A stretch of DNA of 64,000 nucleotides from Deltaproteobacteria bacterium UBA2409 (GTDB lineage Bacteria > Bdellovibrionota_C > UBA2361 > DDRT01), in NCBI GenBank assembly GCA_002343185.1, contig DDRT01000022.1, positions 1-64,000 on the forward strand, in the 5' to 3' direction. Below, piece by piece: positions 25,788 to 32,426 of this stretch. Each line of letters opens with the position of its first letter. The first letter of the stretch is position 1. The notes beneath the pieces were generated by a model. The model searched no databases. It saw only the letters and a list, made by a program, of their open reading frames with translations, and was not told the DNA's origin. Both the position numbers and the translations under genes were made by a program.

Positions 25788-26330
25788 TTAACTTTCCAAT
25801 TTTGCTTTTTGTGCATTGATTACCTGAACAACGTTCCTGCTTGGAGCACTAAGTACCTGTACTAACTGAGTAGCAGGGGTTTGTATCAACCTTAATAGTG
25901 TAGCAAGCAATTCTTCTTTTCCAGGCATCTTTGATAATGCTTCGATCCCTTTTTGGTCAACGAAAGCACCATCTACCCATGCACCACGAACCGCAAAAAT
26001 TTCCTTGGTTTTCGAGAACTCCTGCACTACTTTTGCTGGAGACACCGGATCAACATCAGAGTATATCAAAAGAGTTGGTCCTTCTAGTTGAGAGAAAAAC
26101 TTTTGAAACTCTCCCGCTTGATCATCTGCGCCGATTGTTTTCTTTGCAGCAAGCCTAGCAAGTGTATTTTTTGTTACTCTTGCGCCAGCTCCTTTCTCAC
26201 TTAAGCTTTTCCTGAGAGTAGTAATATCTCTCACTGATAAGCCCTGATAGTTAGCAATTAACGCTATCTGAGCACTTTTAAGTTTTGACTCAAGAAAGGC
26301 TATTTCGTTCTGTTTCTCTTCTCGATTCAT
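25788..26330 (-). CDS. rplJ: 50S ribosomal protein L10
   Basis: 180 residues. The N-terminal rRNA-binding domain has ANYQGLSVRDITTLRKSL and GARVTKNTLARLAA; the C-terminal helix (TLLRLIQTPATQLVQVLSAP) recruits L7/L12 dimers. Two nt separate its ATG from the rplA stop. In many bacteria L10 autoregulates this mRNA; no structured leader is obvious in the tiny gap here. Confidence 0.97.
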   Translation of the reverse strand: MNREEKQNEIAFLESKLKSAQIALIANYQGLSVRDITTLRKSLSEKGAGARVTKNTLARLAAKKTIGADDQAGEFQKFFSQLEGPTLLIYSDVDPVSPAKVVQEFSKTKEIFAVRGAWVDGAFVDQKGIEALSKMPGKEELLATLLRLIQTPATQLVQVLSAPSRNVVQVINAQKAKLES

Positions 26331-26332
26331 AA

Positions 26333-27016
26333 TTAACCCCTTAGCTCAGCTGGCTCCACTGGAACACCTGGCCCCATAGTTAGGCTCATCGACACTTTCT
26401 GTATGTAAACACCTTTGCTTGTTGAAGGCTTTGCTCTTTGGATAGCTCCAAAAAGAGCCATCAGATTATCCTTAATCTTCTCGCCACCGAAGGATGCTTT
26501 TCCAACAGATGCATGAAGAATACCTGCCTTATCAACTCTGAATTCTGCACGACCAGATTTAATTGATCTTACCGTCTCACCTACTTCGAGGGTAACAGTA
26601 CCAACTTTTGGTGATGGCATTAATCCTCTTGGTCCAAGTAATTTTCCAACTTTACCAACCTGCGCCATCATATCAGGAGTAGCAACAACACTATCAAAAT
26701 TAAGATCTCCCGCTTGAATTGATGCAACAAGATCATCTGCTCCAACAATATCAGCACCAGCAGCCTTTGCTTCCTCTGCTTTTGCTCCTTTAGCAAACAC
26801 TGCAACTCGGATTGTTTTTCCTAATCCATGTGGCAAAGAAACACTTCCTCTAACGTTTTGATCGGCTTTCTTAGGATCAACTCCTAAGTTAACTGCTACA
26901 TCTACGGTTTCATCAAACTTCGTAGATGCAGTTTCACAAACGAGCTTACAGGCTTCATCTACTGGGTAAAGCTTACTTCTATTAACTTTTGCTTTAACTG
27001 CTTTCATCCTTTTCAT
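26333..27016 (-). CDS. rplA: 50S ribosomal protein L1
   Basis: 227 residues. Family signatures: VNLGVDPKKADQNVRGSVSL, LPHGLGK, MAQVGKVGKLLGPRGLMPSPK with the K-L-G-x-x-L-G-P-R-G-L-M-P pattern, and KSGRAEFRVDKAGI. Binds 23S rRNA at the L1 stalk and probably represses its own mRNA. The start could be the first Met (MKRMKAVK) or the fourth residue; the first is used. Confidence 0.98.
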   Translation of the reverse strand: MKRMKAVKAKVNRSKLYPVDEACKLVCETASTKFDETVDVAVNLGVDPKKADQNVRGSVSLPHGLGKTIRVAVFAKGAKAEEAKAAGADIVGADDLVASIQAGDLNFDSVVATPDMMAQVGKVGKLLGPRGLMPSPKVGTVTLEVGETVRSIKSGRAEFRVDKAGILHASVGKASFGGEKIKDNLMALFGAIQRAKPSTSKGVYIQKVSMSLTMGPGVPVEPAELRG

Positions 27017-27019
27017 AAA

Positions 27020-27445
27020 TTACTCCCGAATGTCGATCCCCATGCTTCGAGCAGTACCAGCGATAATTCTCATCGCCGCCTCTTCTGTATTGCAATTCAT
27101 CTCGCCCATTTTGATTGCTGCTATCTGTTTAAGATCTGACTTCGAAACTGTGCCTACCTTGTCTTTATTAGGAACTCCTGAGCCCTTCGCCGCCTTTGCT
27201 GCTTTCAGCAACAAGAACGAAACTGGTGGAGCTTTGATTTCAAAAGTGAAAGAGCGATCTTTATAGACAGTAAGAACCACTGGAGTTAATTGTCCAGCAT
27301 CTTTTTGGGTTCTTGCATTGAACTGTTTACAAAACTCCATGATGTTAACGCCATGCTGACCGAGCACTGGACCAATAGGAGGAGCTGGATTTGCTGCGCC
27401 TGCTTTAATCTGAAGCTTAACTACTGCTGTAACTTCCTTAGCCAT
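27020..27445 (-). CDS. rplK: 50S ribosomal protein L11
   Basis: 141 residues. VVKLQIKAGAANPAPPIGPV with the conserved Pro pair, LGQHGVNIMEFCKQFNARTQ, and the C-terminal rRNA-binding part ending ARSMGIDIRE. Part of the GTPase-associated centre and target of thiopeptides. Eight nt downstream of nusG and three nt upstream of rplA, the classic order. Confidence 0.98.
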   Translation of the reverse strand: MAKEVTAVVKLQIKAGAANPAPPIGPVLGQHGVNIMEFCKQFNARTQKDAGQLTPVVLTVYKDRSFTFEIKAPPVSFLLLKAAKAAKGSGVPNKDKVGTVSKSDLKQIAAIKMGEMNCNTEEAAMRIIAGTARSMGIDIRE

Positions 27446-27453
27446 AAATCACC

Positions 27454-28011
27454 TTAAACTTTTTCTACCTGTAAGAAATCTAACTCTACCGGGGTTGCAC
27501 GACCGAAAATGCTTATAAGCACTCTCACTTTACCTTTGTCAGGCTTAACTTCTTCAACTTTACCAGTGAACTCTGCAAATGGGCCTTCAATAACTTTCAC
27601 AGTATCATTCTCCTGGAAGTTAGCTTTTGATCTTGGAGCTGCACTTCCTTCTTGTTGAAGAATCTTCTGCACTTCTTCTTCACCCAGAGGGGAAGGATCT
27701 TTTGCATCACCAACAAAGCCAGTTATTTTTGGGGTTTCTTTTACTAAGTGCCACGTATCTTGATTCAGGCACATCTGAACAAGCATGTACCCTGGAAAAT
27801 ATTTTCTTGTGCTTGTTTTCTTTTGGCCTTTTACCATCTCAACTACTGTTTCTTCTGGAACTCTAATTTCGCCGAAATAATCTTCAAGATTGTTTTGTCT
27901 AATTCTAAGCTCAAGAGCCTGTTTAGCTTTCATTTCAAAGCCAGAGTGAGCGTGAACAGCGTACCACTGAAGTGGTTTCTTATTACCTGATTCCACTGAA
28001 CTGTCTTCCAT
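27454..28011 (-). CDS. nusG: Transcription elongation/antitermination factor NusG
   Basis: Residues ~15-120 form the NGN domain (WYAVHAHSGFEMKAKQAL, KYFPGYMLVQM, FVGDAKDPSPLGEEEV) and the C-terminus a KOW domain (VKVIEGPFAEFTGKVEEV). Binds RNA polymerase and links it to Rho or the ribosome. The ATG overlaps the secE stop (TGATG); a GTG one codon earlier is an alternative start. Confidence 0.97.
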   Translation of the reverse strand: MEDSSVESGNKKPLQWYAVHAHSGFEMKAKQALELRIRQNNLEDYFGEIRVPEETVVEMVKGQKKTSTRKYFPGYMLVQMCLNQDTWHLVKETPKITGFVGDAKDPSPLGEEEVQKILQQEGSAAPRSKANFQENDTVKVIEGPFAEFTGKVEEVKPDKGKVRVLISIFGRATPVELDFLQVEKV

Positions 28012-28217
28012 CACGGTAGTAACGCTCCAACTAAACGACTAAAAACAACATCTGCAAGAAAGAGATAAAGAGAGATGAAAGTGATGATTATTACTGTGAC
28101 GATCATCGCTTGAGTTGTTTCGCGTCTGGTTGGGAAGGAGACTTTTTGAATCTCGCTGACAGATTCTGTCAGAAAGTTTCTAACCTCTTGAACTTTTGAT
28201 ACTCCCTCTTCCGCCAC
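28011..28217 (-). CDS. secE: Preprotein translocase subunit SecE
   Basis: 68 residues, the short single-helix form. A charged N-terminal amphipathic helix (VRNFLTESVSEIQKVSFPTR), with the E-x-x-K-V-x-F/W-P motif, precedes one membrane span (AMIVTVIIITFISLYLFLADVVF). Clamps SecY in the translocon. GTG start, reading GTGGCGGAAGAGG. First protein gene of the block; tRNA-Trp lies 191 nt upstream on the same strand. Confidence 0.95.
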   Translation of the reverse strand: MAEEGVSKVQEVRNFLTESVSEIQKVSFPTRRETTQAMIVTVIIITFISLYLFLADVVFSRLVGALLP

Positions 28218-28408
28218 GGCTACTACGCTCTCTAATCTAACTTGCTGAATTTCTTCTATAAATTAATGTCAAGCCGCCGCGCCCGTGATACCAAGCTGCG
28301 ACACCAAACAACGCTAATTCACACGAAGAGGCGAGAGTTTAGCGAAATTCGCATTCTTGGGCAAGTGGTGGGATTGGTAACTTTATATAACAGCTCAGCT
28401 AATTTAAA

Positions 28409-28481
28409 CACGCCCTGAGGGAATCGAACCCCCAACCCCCGGATTTGGAATCCGGTGCTCTACCAGTTGAGCTAAGGGCGT
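28409..28481 (-). tRNA. tRNA-Trp (CCA anticodon)
   Basis: Cloverleaf on the minus strand: acceptor ACGCCCT/AGGGCGT, D arm GCTC-AACTGGTA-GAGC, anticodon arm CCGGA-TTCCAAA-TCCGG, T arm GGGGG-TTCGATT-CCCTC, discriminator G. The 3' CCA is not encoded. A tRNA-Trp just before secE is a common bacterial arrangement. Confidence 0.96.
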
Positions 28482-28496
28482 ATAATCAGCCTTTGG

Positions 28497-28569
28497 AGCC
28501 CACGACGGAAATCGAATCCGTGACCTCTTCCTTACCAAGAAAGTGCTCTACCGACTGAGCTACGTGGGC
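28497..28569 (-). tRNA. tRNA-Thr (GGT anticodon)
   Basis: Minus strand: acceptor GCCCACG/CGTGGGC, anticodon arm CTTTC-TTGGTAA-GGAAG, T arm with TTCGATT loop, discriminator T and no encoded CCA. Separated from tRNA-Trp by 15 nt, so likely cotranscribed with it. Confidence 0.95.
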
Positions 28570-28654
28570 GCGCAACCCCCTAGTATGACTAAGCATAGAC
28601 GGGAAGTAAACCACATGACATTTGTTTAATAGCTTGATATTGTCACTCGCTCAC

Positions 28655-28727
28655 GCTGGCATAGCTCAACTGGTAGAGCAGCTGATTTGTAATCTGCAGG
28701 TTATGGGTTCAAGTCCCGTTGCCAGCT
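28655..28727 (+). tRNA. tRNA-Thr (TGT anticodon)
   Basis: Plus strand: acceptor GCTGGCA/TGCCAGC, anticodon arm GCTGA-TTTGTAA-TCTGC with one T-T mismatch in the stem, T arm ATGGG-TTCAAGT-CCCGT, discriminator T. Opposite in orientation to tRNA-Thr(GGT), 85 nt away. Confidence 0.93.
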
Positions 28728-28774
28728 TTGAAGTATTGGGGTAATTTTTCGGGCTCATTTAAAATCCTCGCCAC

Positions 28775-28809
28775 TTATAAAATCTGATCTTAAAGATCAG
28801 TTTTTATAA
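28775..28809. repeat. Inverted repeat before the interrupted tRNA-Gly
   Basis: TTATAAAA-T-CTGATCT-TAA-AGATCAG-T-TTTTATAA: a long stem ending 3 nt before the tRNA-like sequence. A diverged copy with paired base changes stands at 28971-29007 in the same place before the intact tRNA-Gly. Confidence 0.8.
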
Positions 28810-28812
28810 TGG

Positions 28813-28951
28813 GCGGAAGTAGCTCAGATGGCTAGAGCATCAGCCTTCCAAGCTGAGGGTCGCATATTCCGAAGGCTTTGCCTGAGGAATTAAAAAAGGG
28901 CGAGCCTTTTAGGCTTGAAGGCTGCAAGGCCTGAAAGCCTCGTCTTCCGCT
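28813..28951 (+). pseudogene. tRNA-Gly copy interrupted in the T arm
   Basis: The first 51 nt (GCGGAAGTAGCTCAGATGGC onward to GGGTCGC) and the last 15 nt (GCCTCGTCTTCCGCT) match the intact tRNA-Gly at 29011 exactly. The 8 nt of T stem and loop between them are replaced by 73 nt (28864-28936) that contain two hairpins, each with an internal GA/GA pair: ATTCC-GA-AGGC-TTT-GCCT-GA-GGAAT and AGGCTT-GA-AGGCT-GCAA-GGCCT-GA-AAGCCT. The acceptor, D and anticodon arms remain intact. Without splicing it cannot be a normal tRNA, so I call it a pseudogene; no encoded CCA follows. Confidence 0.8.
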
Positions 28952-28970
28952 AGTGAAGTCTTATCGCTTC

Positions 28971-29007
28971 TTATAAGAGCTGATCTTACAATCATCAGTT
29001 CTTATAA
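28971..29007. repeat. Inverted repeat before the intact tRNA-Gly
   Basis: TTATAAGA-G-CTGAT-N9-ATCAG-T-TCTTATAA, 3 nt before the tRNA. Compared with the copy at 28775, A-T has become G-C in the outer stem on both sides, so pairing is preserved. Confidence 0.8.
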
Positions 29008-29010
29008 TGG

Positions 29011-29087
29011 GCGGAAGTAGCTCAGATGGCTAGAGCATCAGCCTTCCAAGCTGAGGGTCGCGAGTTCGAGCCTCGTCTTCCGCTCCA
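29011..29087 (+). tRNA. tRNA-Gly (TCC anticodon), intact
   Basis: Acceptor GCGGAAG/CTTCCGC, D arm GCTC-AGATGGCTA-GAGC, anticodon arm TCAGC-CTTCCAA-GCTGA, T arm GCGAG-TTCGAGC-CTCGT, discriminator T and an encoded CCA followed by a T-run. It is the functional copy next to the interrupted one. Confidence 0.95.
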
Positions 29088-29095
29088 TTTTTTTA

Positions 29096-29163
29096 CTCAA
29101 CATTTGATTATGTTGAGGGAATCGATCGTGAGCGAAATAGAACGAGCGACCCGAGAGGGTCGC
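29096..29163. repeat. Hairpins between tRNA-Gly and the second insert copy
   Basis: CTCAACAT-TTGATT-ATGTTGAG (29096-29117), just after the tRNA T-run, may be its terminator hairpin. GCGACCC-GAGA-GGGTCGC (29146-29163) has a GNRA tetraloop and ends with the GGGTCGC that, in the interrupted tRNA, is contributed by the tRNA body. Confidence 0.65.
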
Positions 29164-29256
29164 ATATTCCGAAGGCTTTGCCTGAGGAATAAAAAAAGGG
29201 CGAGCCTTTTGGCTTGAAGGCCGAACGGCCTGAAAGCCTCGTCTTCCGCTCCATTT
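29157..29256. repeat. Second copy of the tandem-GA hairpin element with tRNA-Gly 3' tail
   Basis: From GGGTCGCATATTCC onward it follows the insert inside the interrupted tRNA-Gly closely and ends with the tRNA-Gly 3' strand and CCA (GCCTCGTCTTCCGCTCCA), then a T-run. The inner stem of the second hairpin is AGGCC-GAAC-GGCCT here versus AGGCT-GCAA-GGCCT in the first copy, a wobble-to-Watson-Crick change that keeps pairing. The 5' part of the tRNA is absent. Confidence 0.75.
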
Positions 29257-29261
29257 TTTTT

Positions 29262-29332
29262 GTTCATCTTCTGACGAAGATGAGACGAATTTTTTGTTCA
29301 TCTTCTTTCAACATCTAACGATGTTGAGACAG
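29262..29332. repeat. GTTCATCTTC-type short hairpins
   Basis: GTTCATCTTC-TGAC-GAAGATGAGAC and then TTCAACATC-TAAC-GATGTTGAGAC: 7-8-bp stems with 4-nt loops and a GAGAC tail. Related hairpins (CGTCTTC-TAGC-GAAGACG) stand at 25099, 29433 and 29584. They fill the space between tRNA-Gly and tRNA-Tyr. Confidence 0.65.
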
Positions 29333-29338
29333 TTTTTC

Positions 29339-29421
29339 GGTGAGATGCCCGAGTGGCTAAAGGGGGCAGACTGTAAATCTGCTGGCGTACGCCTACGGCG
29401 GTTCGAATCCGTCTCTCACCA
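29339..29421 (+). tRNA. tRNA-Tyr (GTA anticodon)
   Basis: Class II tRNA with a long variable arm: acceptor GGTGAGA/TCTCACC, anticodon arm GCAGA-CTGTAAA-TCTGC, variable arm around GCGTACGCCTACGGC, T arm GGTTCGAATCC, discriminator A. The CCA is not encoded (ACCATTTT). Confidence 0.94.
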
Positions 29422-29655
29422 TTTTCTTGGTTCGTCTTCTAGCGAAGACGACACAGGTTCTGGTTCCTCTTATTTTCTTTACCAAAGACGGATTCGAACC
29501 CGCAATTCCGGAGGAATTGCAAAATAATACTGGAATCCGAACCTTCTTCGAAGAAGAAGGTTCTCTCTCACCATTTTCTTGGTTCGTCTTCTAGCGAAGA
29601 CGACACGGGTTTCTGGTTCCTCATATTTTCTTTACCAAAGATGGATTCGAACCAA
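29412..29655. repeat. Tandem ~152-bp unit carrying the tRNA-Tyr 3' tail
   Basis: TCTCTCACCATTTTCTTGG, then the CGTCTTC-TAGC-GAAGACG hairpin, CTGGTTCCTC, TTTCTTTACCAAAGA and an inverted T-arm sequence GGATTCGAACC occur twice, starting at ~29413 (inside tRNA-Tyr) and ~29564. In the second unit the T arm before the tail is replaced by GAACCTTCTTC-GAA-GAAGAAGGTTC (29539-29563), an 11-bp hairpin. A CAATTCC-GGA-GGAATTG hairpin lies between the units. Confidence 0.75.
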
Positions 29656-29666
29656 CAAAAATTTCA

Positions 29667-29743
29667 CTTGGGGGTCAGGCCGGGAGGCCTGACCAGACAA
29701 TGGCTAGCAGTTGCCTGGTCAGGCCTCCCGGCTTGACCCCCAA
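29667..29743. repeat. Palindromic repeat, GGGGGTCAGGCC family
   Basis: CTTGGGGGTCAGGCCGGGAG and GCCTGACCAGACAA on the left pair with TTGCCTGGTCAGGCCTCCC and GGCTTGACCCCCAA on the right around GGCTAGCAG. Here it lies upstream of a plus-strand gene rather than between convergent ends. Confidence 0.85.
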
Positions 29744-29793
29744 TAAATTGACTATCTGTACTCACCCGCAGAATCCTGCATAGAATTAATACC

Positions 29794-30900
29794 ATGTTCA
29801 CCGTAACCCTTTTTGGCGCAGGAAAAATTGGTGTCTCAATTGCAACGATGCTTTCTAACTCGGGAAGGTATTCTGTAAGAGTGTGTGATATCGATGAGAC
29901 TAGAGCAAAAAAAGTTGCTGAGGCATTACCGTCATGCACTGGATACAGATTAAATCTTGATGATTCCGATCTTTCCAAGAAACTTCTCGAGGGTTCAAAA
30001 GCTGTAATAAGCGCGCTACCTTTTTACGCAAATCCAAACGTTGCTGCTTTAGCTGATAAATGTGGGGTTCACTATTTCGATCTTACTGAAGACGTAGAAG
30101 TAACTAAGAAAGTCACTGCACTAGCAGTTAAATCAAAAACAGCATTTTTGCCACAATGTGGTCTAGCACCTGGATTTATAAGTATCGCTGCTGCTCACTT
30201 GAGTTCTAAATTTGAAAAAGTCGATGAGATTAAAATGCGAGTTGGGGCACTTCCACTTTATCCAAGCAATGCATTTAAATACAACCTTACCTGGTCTACT
30301 GAAGGGTTAATTAATGAGTATGCCCAAAGCTGTGAGGCGATTGATGATGGCAAAAAACAGATAGTGAGGCCACTTGATGATCTTGAGACTTTTTCAATGG
30401 ATGGAGCTGAGTATGAAGCTTTCAACACATCAGGTGGATTGGGAACACTTTGCGACACAATGTTGGGACGGGTAAGAAAATTAAACTATAAGTCTGTTAG
30501 ATATCCAGGTCATAGAGATATTGTAAAATTCTTAATGCAAGATCTGAGGTTCAAGGAAAAACAACCTGAGCTTGTTAAGATCTTAGAAGCAGCAATTCCT
30601 AGTACAAAACAAGATAAGTGCATTATTTTTGTTGAAGTATCAGGGATTGAAGGAGGAAAATTTACTCAAAGAACCTATGCAAGCACTGTTTATAATAGAG
30701 TTTTATTTGGTGTTCATTTTGGAGCGATTCAGCTAACTACTGCTTCAGGAATTTGTACTCCGCTAGATTTACTTCTAACCGGAAAGATAAATAAGCAGAG
30801 TGGCTTAGTTAAGCTTGAAGAGATACCTCTTCCTCTCTTCCTAGATAACGAGTTTGGTTCTCATTACAGAGACGAGAAGGCTTTATCGGGTATAGCTTAG
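29794..30900 (+). CDS. Saccharopine dehydrogenase family protein
   Basis: 368 residues. The N-terminal Rossmann fold starts MFTVTLFGAGKIGVSIATML, followed by VCDIDETRAKKVAEALP and AVISALPFYANPNVAALA, then HYFDLTEDVEVT and QCGLAPGFISIAA, all typical of the saccharopine / L-lysine dehydrogenase (Lys9-like) group. It probably catalyses NAD(P)-dependent oxidation or reduction in lysine metabolism; carboxynorspermidine dehydrogenase is an alternative. TAGAAT lies 7 nt before the ATG with no Shine-Dalgarno, so the mRNA is probably leaderless. The 3' end overlaps convergent mscL by 4 nt. Confidence 0.82.
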   Translation: MFTVTLFGAGKIGVSIATMLSNSGRYSVRVCDIDETRAKKVAEALPSCTGYRLNLDDSDLSKKLLEGSKAVISALPFYANPNVAALADKCGVHYFDLTEDVEVTKKVTALAVKSKTAFLPQCGLAPGFISIAAAHLSSKFEKVDEIKMRVGALPLYPSNAFKYNLTWSTEGLINEYAQSCEAIDDGKKQIVRPLDDLETFSMDGAEYEAFNTSGGLGTLCDTMLGRVRKLNYKSVRYPGHRDIVKFLMQDLRFKEKQPELVKILEAAIPSTKQDKCIIFVEVSGIEGGKFTQRTYASTVYNRVLFGVHFGAIQLTTASGICTPLDLLLTGKINKQSGLVKLEEIPLPLFLDNEFGSHYRDEKALSGIA

Positions 30901-31289
30901 CTCTTCTTTAGAAGATCTCTGATTTCAGTTAACAGCACCTGTTCAGCAGGAGGGGCAGAGGGGGCTTCTTCTTTTGGTTTACTCAATTTATTGATTGCTT
31001 TAATGAACAAAAAAATCGCAAATGCTATAATGGTGAAATCAAAAACCTGTTGAATAAATTGTCCGTAATTTAACGTAACAGCTGGCTCATTCCCTGCTGC
31101 TTCAACTAGGGTTAGCTTAAGTTCAGAAAAGTTCACACCACCGGATATTAGTCCTAAGATAGGCATAAAAACATCGCTCACTAGCGAAGAGACAATCTTT
31201 CCAAATGCACCACCAATTATAACTCCCACAGCTAGATCAATAACGTTTCCACGCATTGCGAATGCTTTAAATTCCTGAATGAATGACAT
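30897..31289 (-). CDS. mscL: Large-conductance mechanosensitive channel
   Basis: 130 residues: amphipathic N-terminus MSFIQEFKAFAMRGNVIDLA, pore helix LAVGVIIGGAFGKIVSSLVSD, periplasmic loop, second span (FDFTIIAFAIFLFIKAINKL) and a C-terminal helix. Opens under membrane tension to release solutes on osmotic downshock. AGGAG precedes the ATG; the gene follows the RNA methyltransferase by 3 nt, so it is the last gene of a three-gene transcript. Confidence 0.97.
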   Translation of the reverse strand: MSFIQEFKAFAMRGNVIDLAVGVIIGGAFGKIVSSLVSDVFMPILGLISGGVNFSELKLTLVEAAGNEPAVTLNYGQFIQQVFDFTIIAFAIFLFIKAINKLSKPKEEAPSAPPAEQVLLTEIRDLLKKS

Positions 31290-31292
31290 TTC

Positions 31293-32426
31293 CTATCTCC
31301 TTAAAACTGCAACAGCCTCAATATGCGCCGTTTGGGGAAACATATCAAATAGAGTCACTAGTTCAAGAGTAAGTCCTTTTTTTTGGAGAATTTCTATGTC
31401 ACGACCTAAAGTAGCGGGATTACAACTCACATAAACAATCTCATCCACTTTACTACCAAAGGCTTCAACACATTCTTTTGCGCCACCTCGTGGAGGATCT
31501 AATAGTACCGAACCTTCGATAGTGTTTTGACGGGAGTATTTCTCTGCCTGTGAACAGATAAACTTTACGCCCTTGCCTGTAGCACGCTCTACTAGCTCTC
31601 TACTTGACTCAACTGCAATTACTTTTTTGCCAACTTGGAATAAAGGAAATGAAAAATTTCCACTACCTGCATAAAATTCAGTTATAGATTCTCCTTGAAT
31701 GTTTTTCACTACAAAATTTACCAGAGCTTGATTAGCTTTTTTGTTGACCTGCGAAAACAGGTCATAAGATGGAGTTTTCTTATAACTCAATATATTTACT
31801 CCTGATGGAGGCTTAGAATCTGGCTTAAACCTTCCCTTAATTGGCACAAGATTAACCTCTCCGTCTTGCCTTAAAGAAAGTTCTATCTGCTCACAATATA
31901 CAGTTTCAGTGGAGCACCATCTAAGCACTTCAGCTAATTTTTCCTCAACTATCGGACACTCTTTAATTTCTACAACTTCATGGCTTCCAGCTTCAAAAAA
32001 ACCAACTTTTCCATCTCTACTAACCTGAAGCCTGACTCTGTTTCGGTAGTGATACTCAGGTAAATCACCTCCATACATTTGTATCTGATCCGGTTTCGCA
32101 ATTTTTAGTTTTGTTGAAAATAGATTTCTTACCATCTCAAGCTTTGCACGTCGCTGCTCTGATATGGAAATAAACTGAAGATCACATCCACCACAAACTC
32201 CAAAATGTTTACACTTTGGAGTAGCTCTTTCCTTAGAAGGCTCTGAAACTATATCTCTTGCTATACCTAATATAAATTTATCTTTTTCTTGAACAGGCTC
32301 AATAAGGACTGTTTCTCCAGGTGCGACAAATCTAGTGAAAACTTTTTTGCCTTTCTTTTCACCCTCAATTACTTCGCCTACAAATGACCCATCAGAGGAG
32401 AGTTTTCCAAACTTAACTGTCAGCAC
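31293..32426 (-). CDS. RlmD/TrmA-family RNA uracil-5-methyltransferase
   Basis: 377 residues. An N-terminal TRAM-like domain precedes CKHFGVCGGCDLQFIS, the four-cysteine Fe-S cluster motif of RlmD/RlmC enzymes. The SAM-binding domain has ITEFYAGSGNFSFPLF and SVLLDPPRGGAKE, and the catalytic cysteine is in VYVSCNPATLGRD. It makes m5U in 23S rRNA (or tRNA). The GTG start overlaps the end of the upstream gene, but a perfect TATAAT lies 8 nt before it, so it may also have its own leaderless transcript. Confidence 0.88.
   Translation of the reverse strand: MLTVKFGKLSSDGSFVGEVIEGEKKGKKVFTRFVAPGETVLIEPVQEKDKFILGIARDIVSEPSKERATPKCKHFGVCGGCDLQFISISEQRRAKLEMVRNLFSTKLKIAKPDQIQMYGGDLPEYHYRNRVRLQVSRDGKVGFFEAGSHEVVEIKECPIVEEKLAEVLRWCSTETVYCEQIELSLRQDGEVNLVPIKGRFKPDSKPPSGVNILSYKKTPSYDLFSQVNKKANQALVNFVVKNIQGESITEFYAGSGNFSFPLFQVGKKVIAVESSRELVERATGKGVKFICSQAEKYSRQNTIEGSVLLDPPRGGAKECVEAFGSKVDEIVYVSCNPATLGRDIEILQKKGLTLELVTLFDMFPQTAHIEAVAVLRR

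Noticed and set aside
28218..28408. Promoter of secE
   Set aside because: A TTGACA is present on the minus strand but no good -10 lies 16-18 nt away; secE may be read through from tRNA-Trp. I could not decide and list no promoter.
29026..29527. Short frames covering the tRNA genes and hairpin repeats
   Set aside because: They translate tRNA and palindromic DNA (for example GEMPEWLKGADCKSAGVR), a typical false protein from tRNA-Tyr.
28775..29655. CRISPR array
   Set aside because: Repeats are of different families, unequal spacing and palindromic; no regular spacer-repeat alternation and no cas genes.
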